64,000 bases of DNA. Origin: JAFAGO01 sp031987605. Lineage in GTDB: Bacteria > Bacteroidota > Bacteroidia > Flavobacteriales > Weeksellaceae. A model generated the notes under the pieces. It searched no databases, was not told where the DNA came from, and was given only the letters and a program-made list of their open reading frames with translations. The DNA lies in the NCBI GenBank assembly GCA_031987605.1, contig DALZZF010000004.1, positions 186,001-250,000 on the forward strand, written 5' to 3'. This document shows, piece after piece, positions 46,201-52,847 of the stretch (the stretch's first letter is position 1; each line of letters starts with the position of its first letter). The translations under genes and the position numbers were made by a program.

Positions 46201-47947
46201 CATCAATTTGGTCTTCTTTATCCTGAAATTCTTCGGGAATCTCAAAAGCCGGAAGCAGTACATCGCGCTTCAGGGTATAGGGTTCAAATTTTCTTAAAAA
46301 TTCATCATAGGCTTCGAATGCATCGGGAAAATTTCTGAATGCCATCTTGAGTTCATCGGTATTTTTCAGATAATATTCCTGCGACGGAAGACCTCGCCTT
46401 TTCCCAAAACCTTTTCCTACAGGAGACGACAATTTTTCACCGTCTTTTATGCAGTATAAAATATCCTGTACATTCGCATCGGATTTTTCGGTATAAAAGG
46501 TTTCGTTCTGTGCCAAAACCTTCACATTATATTTATCGGCAAACTGGAGCAGAACTTCATTCACATGCTCTTCATCTGTCAACTCGTGATTCTGAATCTG
46601 AACATAGAAATCATCATTAAAAGTATCTTTCCACCATTTGAAAAGTTCTTCTCCTTTCTGTTCTCCAAATTCCAGAATGGTATTGGGAATATCGCCATTT
46701 GTACCGGCAGTCAGAGCAATTAAATCTTCTTTGTACTCGGCAATCATTTTTCGGGAAATCCTCGGAACTCCGAAGTAAAATCCGTTCAGAAACCCCATAC
46801 TCGAAAGTTTCACCAGATTTTTATACCCTTTGTGATTTTTGGCCAGAAGCACCATATTGGTGCGACGGTCGGGATCGTCTTTGGTAAACTGTTTTTGTTC
46901 AGGGCGGTCGGAAATATAAAATTCACAGCCAATTACCGGTATCAGTTCGTTTTTGCGGGGTTCTTCTTCGTTAAATATTTTCCCTTGCTGCTCTGCCTGC
47001 TGTTTTTTATCTATAAATTCCTGATGGGATTTTTTTATTGCTCCATTGGCTTTTTCCACTTCGCCTACAAATTTGAAAGCACCCATCATATTTCCCAAAT
47101 CGACCAAGCCAACTGCCGGAAAATTTCCGGTAAATGCCCTGTTCACCAAATCAGAAAGACTGGAACTCGCCTGCAAAGACGAATAAATACTATGGTTGTG
47201 AAAATTAAAATAGGAACCAATTTCAATGTCTTCAGGGTTTCCAAAATCGGCTTTTTTCTTTTGTTTATGAGCGGAAACCTGTCTTCGGATAATGATTCCG
47301 AAAGGTTGAACCGGATTTGGATTTTTCAGCAGAAATTTTTCGAAAAAATTTTCAGGCAGCTGAAGATCTTTTACCGTAATCACTTTCTGACGGATGAGTT
47401 CAAAAAAGACCTGTGCCGTTGCATTTACATCTGCCGCAGCATTATGTGCTTCTTCAAACTTTTTACCATACAGTTTCTGATAAATTTCTTCGAGTTTGGG
47501 TGCTTTGAATTTTCCTTTTCCGGAAGGGATTGCACAAAATTCGGTTGCAAAATGCATGGTGTCGGCCTTTGGCAAATCCTGCAGATTGTTTTCCATTTCT
47601 TTTCGGAAAAACTCGGCTCCGATAATCTTATAATCGAAATCCACATTTTGTCCGACTCCAAATTTAGCTTTCTGTATCGCCCGTTTGAATTCTTCCAAAA
47701 CTTCCGATAAATCGCGCCCTTCTTCCTGCGCCATTTTGGTGGTAATTCCGTGAATTTTGGTGGAACTGAAAGGAATATCATATCCTTCCGGTTTGATGAT
47801 GTAGTCCTGATTTTCCAGCAAAGTTCCATCGTCGTCATGCAATTGCCAGGCAATCTGTACCATTCTTGGCCAGTTGTCGGAATCGGAAAGCGGGGCATTA
47901 AAATTCTGTGGTAAACCTGTGGTTTCCGTATCAAAAACTAAAAACAT
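43280..47947 (-). CDS. dnaE: DNA polymerase III alpha with fused proofreading exonuclease
   Basis: 1555 aa, about 400 longer than E. coli DnaE. Residues 1-190 are a DEDDh exonuclease (VFDTETTGLP, VGQNVDFDYKI, HNAAADVNA), the role played by DnaQ elsewhere. A PHP domain follows (FNFHNHSIYS, about 250; some metal ligands look altered). The polymerase core has PDIDIDFDDEGRD (about 688) and FNKSHSTCYAYIAYQTAY; the C-terminal part carries an OB fold. Promoter box TAATTTTG lies 16 bases upstream. This is the chromosomal replicase with proofreading in cis. Confidence 0.95.
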   Translation of the reverse strand: MFLVFDTETTGLPQNFNAPLSDSDNWPRMVQIAWQLHDDDGTLLENQDYIIKPEGYDIPFSSTKIHGITTKMAQEEGRDLSEVLEEFKRAIQKAKFGVGQNVDFDYKIIGAEFFRKEMENNLQDLPKADTMHFATEFCAIPSGKGKFKAPKLEEIYQKLYGKKFEEAHNAAADVNATAQVFFELIRQKVITVKDLQLPENFFEKFLLKNPNPVQPFGIIIRRQVSAHKQKKKADFGNPEDIEIGSYFNFHNHSIYSSLQASSSLSDLVNRAFTGNFPAVGLVDLGNMMGAFKFVGEVEKANGAIKKSHQEFIDKKQQAEQQGKIFNEEEPRKNELIPVIGCEFYISDRPEQKQFTKDDPDRRTNMVLLAKNHKGYKNLVKLSSMGFLNGFYFGVPRISRKMIAEYKEDLIALTAGTNGDIPNTILEFGEQKGEELFKWWKDTFNDDFYVQIQNHELTDEEHVNEVLLQFADKYNVKVLAQNETFYTEKSDANVQDILYCIKDGEKLSSPVGKGFGKRRGLPSQEYYLKNTDELKMAFRNFPDAFEAYDEFLRKFEPYTLKRDVLLPAFEIPEEFQDKEDQIDGGKRGENAYLRHLTYEGAKQKYEIITDEIRERLDFELEIIAKTGYPGYFLIVQDFCYEARKMGVWVGPGRGSAAGSAVAYCIGITNVDPIKYDLLFERFLNPERVSMPDIDIDFDDEGRDKIIKWVVEKYGKMNVAQIITYSVLGGKSAIKDAGRVLDVSIPETNNIAKLVPPTPGMNIAKAFAKFDKLAPEDKVLAEEMKSILENPNDSRYPVLSAAKKMEGCIRNTGIHACGVIITPEDISNLVPITTAAKDADILVSQFDNSVAESAGLLKMDFLGLRTLTIIKHALQLIKDRHGIDIHPDEIPLDDENTYKLFQEGRTVGIFQYESPGMQKYMRELKPTVFADLIAMNALYRPGPIKYIPNFINRKHGIEEITYDLPETEEYLKETYGITVYQEQVMLLSQKLANFTKGEADTLRKAMGKKQIDVLNKMYPKFIEGGKKNNLDPERLEKIWNDWKAFAEYAFNKSHSTCYAYIAYQTAYLKANYPAEYMASVMSNNINNTSQITMFMEDCKAMGVDVLGPDVNESQYAFAVNEKGQIRFGLGAIKGIGEGPSEAIVATRKEGRFTSIFDFFERVPSSQTNKRVVESLILGGGFDEVDHYHRAQYFEIDNSGRTTIEKLLRYGQSFQDSKNEMENSLFADFADEVKIEQPKINPCMEWPNMHKLNREKEIIGFYLSAHPLDEFKYQYQFLQGALSKKEILEGKKEEDLLVEKVVLPSDVVEDKETDEDLVDVPSELLDSEESLVEETTKKAEPKGKFGFLNLDEIDAFRNELATNYQPELFEKDDKNAWKKRKEMNDKAREYMVAGLVTEFDVRDDNFNSGKKVAYATLEDYRGSFRFKLNDSDYLKLRDRIDTGRFLVFRIKFLPFQTKEGTTGISIKVNDIIELSEAFEKFAKNITVVMNVHDLRKEDLEFFKDHLLQADGKQKLSFYVKNPEDNSHIELVSMKSHIDLSGDLMEIFNEMQKYEVFLN

Positions 47948-47963
47948 CTGCGAAATTTTTAAG

Positions 47964-47971
47964 CAAAATTA
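47964..47971 (-). promoter_or_regulatory. TAnnTTTG -7 box of dnaE
   Basis: TAATTTTG on the minus strand, 16 bases before the ATG. Element B copy 2 begins 38 bases further upstream. Confidence 0.6.
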
Positions 47972-48008
47972 TAGGACTGAATGCACAAAAGAAGTCTATG
48001 AAAAATTC

Positions 48009-48199
48009 AGAGTCTGTTTAAATTTTACCGATTTTTTTTATAGCCTCAGAAAATAATCTTTGCTAAATTTTGATGCTCTTTTGAGCGTATTTTCTACTTC
48101 CTATTTTTGATTTAGCCCGCTAAATCTGCAAACATGAAGCAAAAAATCCATCTCAAAATAACTATAAAAATTTTTAGCAATAAAATTTAAACAGGCTCT
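48009..48199. repeat. Miniature inverted-repeat element B, copy 2
   Basis: 191 bp with ends AGAGTCTGTTTAAATTTTA and TAAAATTTAAACAGGCTCT. Nearly the same sequence as 13448-13641, including the interior hairpin (here GATTTAGC-CC-GCTAAATC). It lies upstream of dnaE and marks the left edge of the accessory region. Confidence 0.85.
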
Positions 48200-48487
48200 T
48201 AGAAAAACAACTTCATTTTGTTTAAACAAAAGTAGGAAGAAATTTATCCGAAAACAAATTCATTTTGATTTTGGACTTATCATCTGTCCAAATAAACAAG
48301 AGTGTTTTTTCTACCGAAACTATTGATTTTAAGATTTATCAGAACTACACATGAAAGATTTTAAGATTATAAAAAGCTTACCATAAAATTTTGAATTATT
48401 TTAATACTTTGTGATATAAATGCACGGGAAAAAATTCGATTTTAATATCAATAATATAGATATTAAAATGTTTTCTGAAACCCATAA
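48200..48487. other. AT-rich intergenic region
   Basis: About 290 bp between element B copy 2 and the end of the one-TM protein gene. No ORF, no clear hairpin with T-run; nothing recognisable. Confidence 0.4.
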
Positions 48488-49447
48488 CTAATTTGGATAA
48501 TTCTTTTGTGACACATACTTTTCAAGTATATATTTGGTCACTGGTTTCAGTGTTTTCCCGTTTATGGGGTGAATGCCATGATTGGTAAAGAAATCTACTT
48601 TTTTATCTGATTTATCGTACCAGACTTTTCCTAAAGCATTTTCGATAGTCAAAGTGTCCGGTCGGGTTATTTTCCTGAACGAATGGATCATATCTACATT
48701 TAAAGCAATACTGATATTTTTCCTTTCCGGATCATCACAATATACAGGTTCATAATAATCGTTATTCCAGTACATGCATTCTTGAATTCGTATTTGTTGT
48801 ACTCTGTTATTTTTGCTGTTATTTAAACCATTACTTTTATCTTCATGACTAAGAACTTCTTGTGAAGTCTGAGGCATAATTGAAATAATATGTTGTGGTT
48901 GGTAAACAGAGTTATCCTTTTTTATTGGTATCTGGTCATCATTTTTATTTTTCACAAAAAGATTCTGCTGATTTGCTAAAAGTCCTCCTATCAGGAGAAT
49001 CCCTATAATACCCAAACTGTTCTTATGTTTTGTAATGAATTCAGGAATTGTAAACACCGGAGCATTTGTGATATTGACGATGATTTTGGATAATTTATCT
49101 GAAAAACCATCTGAATGCTCGTCTGATTCTGAGATTGATATTTTCAACGGTCCGTAATTCTGAGAAATGGGTTCATTCCTATAGTTGTTGCAAAAGTCCT
49201 TAAAATCTTCAAATCCCAAGTAACAACTCATTTGATCGAGTGTTATGGCATCTATTTTATAATCTAAATGATCTTCCACTAACTTTTTGTACATGCGGAC
49301 AAATGTTCTCTCATCTTTCGAGAATCCGAATCTCTCTTCAAAAAAAATACTGAGATAGGATGCAAGGGAAGTTTTGCTTCCATTTGGAAGTTCTTTTTTG
49401 GCCTTTTCGAAGACCAATTCTATTAATTTTTTCTTTTTGTCGAGCAT
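48488..49447 (-). CDS. One-TM protein of unknown function, candidate target of the adjacent two-component system
   Basis: 319 aa, no known domain recognised. Residues 1-90 are a charged helical cytosolic domain (TSLASYLSIFFEERFG, DQMSCYLGFEDFKDFCNN). A membrane segment lies at about 144-159, and a periplasmic end of about 150 residues finishes in GKVWYDKSDKKVDFF / GIHPINGKTLKPVTKYILE, a tail pattern I associate with flavobacterial hypothetical proteins. Its promoter carries a -33 TTG, a 13-base palindrome and an upstream TTTACGG-N4-CCGTAAA site. Codons are more AT-rich than in the core genes around it. Confidence 0.75.
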   Translation of the reverse strand: MLDKKKKLIELVFEKAKKELPNGSKTSLASYLSIFFEERFGFSKDERTFVRMYKKLVEDHLDYKIDAITLDQMSCYLGFEDFKDFCNNYRNEPISQNYGPLKISISESDEHSDGFSDKLSKIIVNITNAPVFTIPEFITKHKNSLGIIGILLIGGLLANQQNLFVKNKNDDQIPIKKDNSVYQPQHIISIMPQTSQEVLSHEDKSNGLNNSKNNRVQQIRIQECMYWNNDYYEPVYCDDPERKNISIALNVDMIHSFRKITRPDTLTIENALGKVWYDKSDKKVDFFTNHGIHPINGKTLKPVTKYILEKYVSQKNYPN

Positions 49448-49460
49448 TTGCTTTCCAACT

Positions 49461-49486
49461 AAAATATATTTTCGTCTAAGTTAGAC
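49461..49486 (-). promoter_or_regulatory. Promoter of the one-TM gene with embedded palindrome
   Basis: Minus strand: TATATTTT (49461-49468, last base off consensus) preceded after 17 bases by TTG in a TTTTTG run. Between them lies the perfect palindrome GTCTAA-G-TTAGAC (49474-49486), where a bound repressor would block polymerase. Confidence 0.5.
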
Positions 49487-49503
49487 AAAAAGCAGACAAT
49501 TTT

Positions 49504-49521
49504 TTTACGGATTCCCGTAAA
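49504..49521. promoter_or_regulatory. TTTACGG-N4-CCGTAAA palindrome, site 1
   Basis: Perfect 7-bp inverted repeat with spacer ATTC. Its centre is about 57 bases upstream of the likely transcription start of the one-TM gene, a usual activator position. The same motif occurs at 52435-52451. Confidence 0.6.
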
Positions 49522-49587
49522 TCCATTCCATTATATGTCTGATTACTGTCCACTCTCTGTCTGGGAAAATATACGCGATGAGCCTTT

Positions 49588-49756
49588 ACTTTGTGACAGA
49601 AATCAGAAAGCAAACTTCGCTGATCACAAAGTTAAAAAACTGATTTCTAAAAAGCGAAACACAGAACAGATAAGTAAACTGGTTTTTGGGAAGCGGTTTT
49701 CCCATTCTGTTTAAGGTGTCGCTACTTCCCAAAATTTAAGAAGCGCTTCTTTTTTT
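49588..49756 (+). ncRNA. Candidate structured leader or small RNA
   Basis: Dense paired segments without a credible ORF. ACTTTGTGA (49588-49596) pairs with TCACAAAGT (49624-49632); AGAAATCAG (49598-49606) pairs with CTGATTTCT (49640-49648), and the interleaved order would make a pseudoknot or two rival folds. TGGGAA can pair locally with TTCCCA (49687-49704), or TTTTGGGAAG can pair with CTTCCCAAAA (49684-49693 and 49725-49734). The segment ends with AAGAAGCGCTTCTT plus seven T. Either an sRNA with its own terminator or an attenuator in front of the peptide gene. Confidence 0.45.
49738..49756 (+). terminator. Terminator-like palindrome upstream of the peptide gene
   Basis: AAGAAGCGCTTCTT followed by T-run. 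The hairpin must open a small loop in the GCGC centre, so it is weaker than its length suggests. GAAGCG within the upstream hairpin could compete for CGCTTC. Confidence 0.5.
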
Positions 49757-49827
49757 AGTCATGTTTTTGCTCAGAGCCAGTGTTTTGAGTACGCATGAAA
49801 ACATAAACAATCTTAAATTTTTAAATC

Positions 49828-49995
49828 ATGTTACAGTTTTTATTAGTGCTATTAGGATTAGTGTTTCCAAACAGCAATACCAGTGCAGCAACGTCTGCAG
49901 ACAATAACCAAACTACTATTATTACCAATAACAGTGTGGATGGCGATACAGGAGGAGATACTACACACAAACCTCCAACATATATCGGAAATTAA
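49828..49995 (+). CDS. Small exported peptide (55 aa), candidate signal precursor
   Basis: Unrecognised short gene. MLQFLLVLLGLVFPNSNTSA reads as a minimal signal peptide without the usual basic N-terminus. After it comes a polar tail of about 31 residues rich in Asn, Thr, Asp and Gly, ending PPTYIGN. No Cys. It has a strong terminator of its own 8 bases after the stop, and the sensor kinase gene starts 64 bases downstream. Size, export signal, separate terminator and place in front of a TPR kinase fit a pheromone precursor; a small surface peptide or chance ORF remain possible. Confidence 0.55.
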   Translation: MLQFLLVLLGLVFPNSNTSAATSADNNQTTIITNNSVDGDTGGDTTHKPPTYIGN

Positions 49996-50003
49996 ATTTA
50001 TAG

Positions 50004-50034
50004 AGAGTGGATATTTAAAATATCCACTCTTTTT
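50004..50034 (+). terminator. Strong terminator between peptide and sensor kinase genes
   Basis: AGAGTGGATAT/ATATCCACTCT, an 11-bp perfect stem with loop TTAAA and five T. It should make the peptide mRNA far more abundant than the kinase mRNA unless read through. Confidence 0.9.
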
Positions 50035-50059
50035 GTAAATTAGGGAGATATTAATTTAT

Positions 50060-51694
50060 ATGAAGATTTTAATTTATTCATACCTTTTTTTATTTATTAT
50101 TGCGTGCGATAAGCATACTTCTATTAAAAATAACACTTACGAAAAAGCAACTTTATACAGAAATAATAAAAATGAAGATTCTGCATTTATTTTTTACTAT
50201 AAGGCAAAAGAAATATTTCTAGAAAACAAGGATTCGTTGGGAGCTGCAAAAGCTTTAATTAATATGTCTATTATACAATGTAATCAAAATGATTATTATG
50301 GTTCAATTGAAACAGGCATTGAGGTTAAAAAATTATTAAATAATAAAAAAGATAGTATTGCAAAAAATCTTTTAGCTTCTGAATTGAACACAATAGCTAT
50401 TGCATCAAAAAATTTAAAAGATTTCAATACGGCCATCCAATATTACCAGAAAGCAATTTCTATAACACATAATCCTGATGAAAAATTGGCTTTTGAAAAT
50501 AACATTGGTGAATTATATCTGAAAATAGGCAATCTAAAAAAGGCAAAATATTTTTTGCAAAAATCACTAAAAACAAACAATGTAAAAGATAGGGCAATGT
50601 CTTTAACGAATTTGGCAGTTTTAAACATAAAACAAAATCCAAAATTCAACGCATTACCAGAACTTAACCAAGCATTGCAAATAAGAGAAAGTGAAAAAGA
50701 TCTCTGGGGACAAAATGCCAGTCATGCTCATTTATCCGATTATTTTCATGAAAAAAATAAAGGAAAATCGCTTTTCCATGCCCATAAAATGCTTACCATA
50801 GCAACGGAACTAAACAGTCTCGACGATCAGCTTGAAGCACTCCAGAAATTGGTTCTTTTGGAAACTCCTGAAAACTCCAAAATGTTTTTTTTAAAATATC
50901 AAAAACTTAATGATAGTCTTCAAACAGCAAGAGCTAAAGCTAAAAATCAATTCGCTCTGATTCGTTACGAAACCGAAAAAGAAAAAGCAGAAAATGCACG
51001 AAAGCAAAACCATATTTTAAAACAAAATATTGTGATAGGAACTTTGATATTCGGCTTATTTGGTGGGTTTTTCATTTATAAAAGAAGGAAAAAAAGGGTA
51101 CAACAGGAAAATGAAATTAAAGTAAAAAATACCCAGATAAAATATTCCCGGAAAGTTCATGATGTGGTGGCAAACGGACTTTATCATACCATGATGCAAA
51201 TTCAGAATAATCCGGATTTCAGTAAAGAGCAAACATTGAACGATATTGAAAAAATGTACGAGGAATCCCGGGAGATTGCACGGGATGATCTTAATGAAAT
51301 TCAGGATAAAGATTTCGCAAAACGTTTATCAGAAATGCTGAATTCGTATTCTTCCGAGCATCAGAAAGTGTTTATCGTAGGGAATGATGCTGAAAAATGG
51401 GTAAACAGTTCTGACATTGTTCAAAAGGAAATCTATTATGTTTTGCGCGAAGCCATGGTGAATATGGTGAAGCACAGCCGTGCGAAATTAACTTCCATAA
51501 AAATTGAATCTTTGGAAAAAAAAATATCGGTTAAATATACTGACAACGGAATTGGAATTTCGTCTTCCGAAAAAAAATCAACTTCAGGAATCCGGAATAT
51601 GGAAAACCGTATTGCCGCTATTGGAGGAACAATTATTTTTGAAAAAAATCCAAGTGGCGGGTTGATTATTCAAATCACAATTCCAATTCAATAG
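50060..51694 (+). CDS. Lipoprotein-type TPR sensor histidine kinase
   Basis: 544 aa. Lipobox FIIAC puts a lipidated Cys16 outside the inner membrane. Periplasmic TPR repeats occupy about 25-300 (FNTAIQYYQKAIS, ENNIGELYLKIGNLKKAKYFLQKS), a coil and membrane segment about 322-341, then the cytosolic kinase: His367 in RKVHDVVANGLYHTM (HisKA_3-like), N-box EAMVNMVKHSRA, G boxes DNGIGIS and GIRNMENRIAAIGG. The TPR array is the likely ligand domain. Three bases separate it from the response regulator. AT-rich relative to the core genes. Confidence 0.88.
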   Translation: MKILIYSYLFLFIIACDKHTSIKNNTYEKATLYRNNKNEDSAFIFYYKAKEIFLENKDSLGAAKALINMSIIQCNQNDYYGSIETGIEVKKLLNNKKDSIAKNLLASELNTIAIASKNLKDFNTAIQYYQKAISITHNPDEKLAFENNIGELYLKIGNLKKAKYFLQKSLKTNNVKDRAMSLTNLAVLNIKQNPKFNALPELNQALQIRESEKDLWGQNASHAHLSDYFHEKNKGKSLFHAHKMLTIATELNSLDDQLEALQKLVLLETPENSKMFFLKYQKLNDSLQTARAKAKNQFALIRYETEKEKAENARKQNHILKQNIVIGTLIFGLFGGFFIYKRRKKRVQQENEIKVKNTQIKYSRKVHDVVANGLYHTMMQIQNNPDFSKEQTLNDIEKMYEESREIARDDLNEIQDKDFAKRLSEMLNSYSSEHQKVFIVGNDAEKWVNSSDIVQKEIYYVLREAMVNMVKHSRAKLTSIKIESLEKKISVKYTDNGIGISSSEKKSTSGIRNMENRIAAIGGTIIFEKNPSGGLIIQITIPIQ

Positions 51695-51697
51695 AAA

Positions 51698-52360
51698 ATG
51701 TTTAAAAAAGTTATCATAGCCGAAGATCACGAGATCAGAAATATAGGCGTTATCAATACACTTGAGGAATTGCAGGTTCCCGACTTCGAATTTGTGAGTT
51801 ATTGTGATGATGCATGGCACAAAATTTTAAAGCAATCAGAAGATGGTAAACCGTATGATCTTTTGATTACAGATCTTGTTTTTGACAAAGATCATCGTGA
51901 ACAAAGCCTTATTTCGGGACAAGCGTTGATTGAAGAGGTCAGGAAAATACAACCCAATCTTAAAATAATTGCCTTTTCCATTGAAAAGAAGCCTCAGATT
52001 ATTGATGAACTATTTAAGAAATATCATATCAATGGTTTTGTAAGCAAGGGCAGAAATGATGCTAAAGAGCTGAAAAACACTATTAAAAAAGTATATACAG
52101 GAGAAACTAGTATTCCACAAGAACTTCTAAATGCAATCCGTAATAATTCGCAGGAAATATCAGAATATGATGTCAGTTTACTAAATCTTCTTTCCAAAGG
52201 CTGTAAACAGCAGGAAATTTCCGAACACTTTAAAGAAAAGGGACTAAATCCGTACAGCAAAAGTGCAATTGAAAAACGATTAAACGAATTGAGGGAAATA
52301 CTCGGTGCCAAAAATAATATCGAAATGGTAGTAATTTGCAAAGACATCGGGATTATTTAA
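51698..52360 (+). CDS. Response regulator with HTH output, partner of the TPR kinase
   Basis: 220 aa. Receiver domain: acidic Asp10 in IIAEDHE, phospho-acceptor Asp59 in LLITDLVFD, Ser in IIAFSIE and Lys in FVSKGR. The C-terminal about 65 residues form a divergent LuxR/NarL-type HTH (LLNLLSKGCKQQEISEHF, then KSAIEKRLNELREIL). It would bind DNA when phosphorylated by the adjacent kinase; the TTTACGG-N4-CCGTAA(A/G) sites on both sides of the cassette are the natural candidates. A terminator follows after 23 bases. Confidence 0.88.
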   Translation: MFKKVIIAEDHEIRNIGVINTLEELQVPDFEFVSYCDDAWHKILKQSEDGKPYDLLITDLVFDKDHREQSLISGQALIEEVRKIQPNLKIIAFSIEKKPQIIDELFKKYHINGFVSKGRNDAKELKNTIKKVYTGETSIPQELLNAIRNNSQEISEYDVSLLNLLSKGCKQQEISEHFKEKGLNPYSKSAIEKRLNELREILGAKNNIEMVVICKDIGII

Positions 52361-52383
52361 ACCATTTATTATAAAATTATACA

Positions 52384-52411
52384 AAACTTCCTTTTTACGG
52401 GAAGTTTTTTT
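52384..52411 (+). terminator. Terminator of the kinase/regulator operon
   Basis: AAACTTCC/GGAAGTTT 8-bp stem, 8-base loop, seven or more T. The loop and stem also contain a TTTACGG half-site. Confidence 0.85.
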
Positions 52412-52434
52412 GTTCGCAGAAAATAAATGATCGT

Positions 52435-52451
52435 TTTACGGTTTTCCGTAA
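52435..52451. promoter_or_regulatory. TTTACGG-N4-CCGTAA palindrome, site 2
   Basis: TTTACGG-TTTT-CCGTAA followed by G instead of A. The centre lies about 42 bases upstream of the start expected from the TACTTTTG box, exactly where a class II activator would replace the missing -33 element. Confidence 0.6.
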
Positions 52452-52472
52452 GGAAGTGATTGTTTATCGATA

Positions 52473-52480
52473 TACTTTTG
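52473..52480 (+). promoter_or_regulatory. TAnnTTTG -7 box of the YegP-nuclease operon
   Basis: TACTTTTG, perfect consensus, 28 bases before the ATG. No TTG at the -33 position, which suggests activator dependence. Confidence 0.6.
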
Positions 52481-52508
52481 AAAAACTAAAAACGATAATT
52501 ATTTAAAC

Positions 52509-52841
52509 ATGGGAAAATTTCACATTACAAAAAGAATTAATAGCGAATATCAGTTCAATCTGAAAGCCGGAAACAGCGAGATCATTCTCACAAGTGAAGG
52601 ATACACAACTAAAGACAGCTGCAAAAAAGGGATAGAATCTGTAAAAGTTAATTCTCAAACAGATTCAAGATACGACCGGAGAATTGCGGTGAGCGGAAAA
52701 TTCTATTTCGTGCTGAAAGCCGGCAATGGCGAAATTATCGGCAGAAGCCAATATTACACCACTAAACAAGGAATGGAAAGCGGTGTCTCTTCTGTAAAAG
52801 AGAATGCTCCAGACGCTGAAATTGTGGATGAAACTATTTAA
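52509..52841 (+). CDS. YegP-family (DUF1508) protein
   Basis: 110 aa made of two DUF1508 repeats: about 1-55 (YQFNLKAGNSEIILTSEGYTT) and 56-110 (FYFVLKAGNGEIIGRSQYYTT). Such proteins are small, soluble and of unknown function. The nuclease gene begins seven bases after the stop, so the two are cotranscribed behind the site-2 palindrome. The pairing suggests a shared job, but what YegP contributes is unknown. Confidence 0.9.
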   Translation: MGKFHITKRINSEYQFNLKAGNSEIILTSEGYTTKDSCKKGIESVKVNSQTDSRYDRRIAVSGKFYFVLKAGNGEIIGRSQYYTTKQGMESGVSSVKENAPDAEIVDETI

Positions 52842-52847
52842 GCACTA

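Noticed and set aside
44762..47710. Plus-strand ORFs of up to 292 codons opposite dnaE
   Set aside because: Antisense shadows of a confident gene, with Phe/His/Cys-rich composition typical of reversed coding sequence.
49578..49643. 21-codon ORF (MSLYFVTEIRK...) in the candidate RNA region
   Set aside because: It lies across the strong complementary segments, has no export signal and no good promoter spacing; probably chance.
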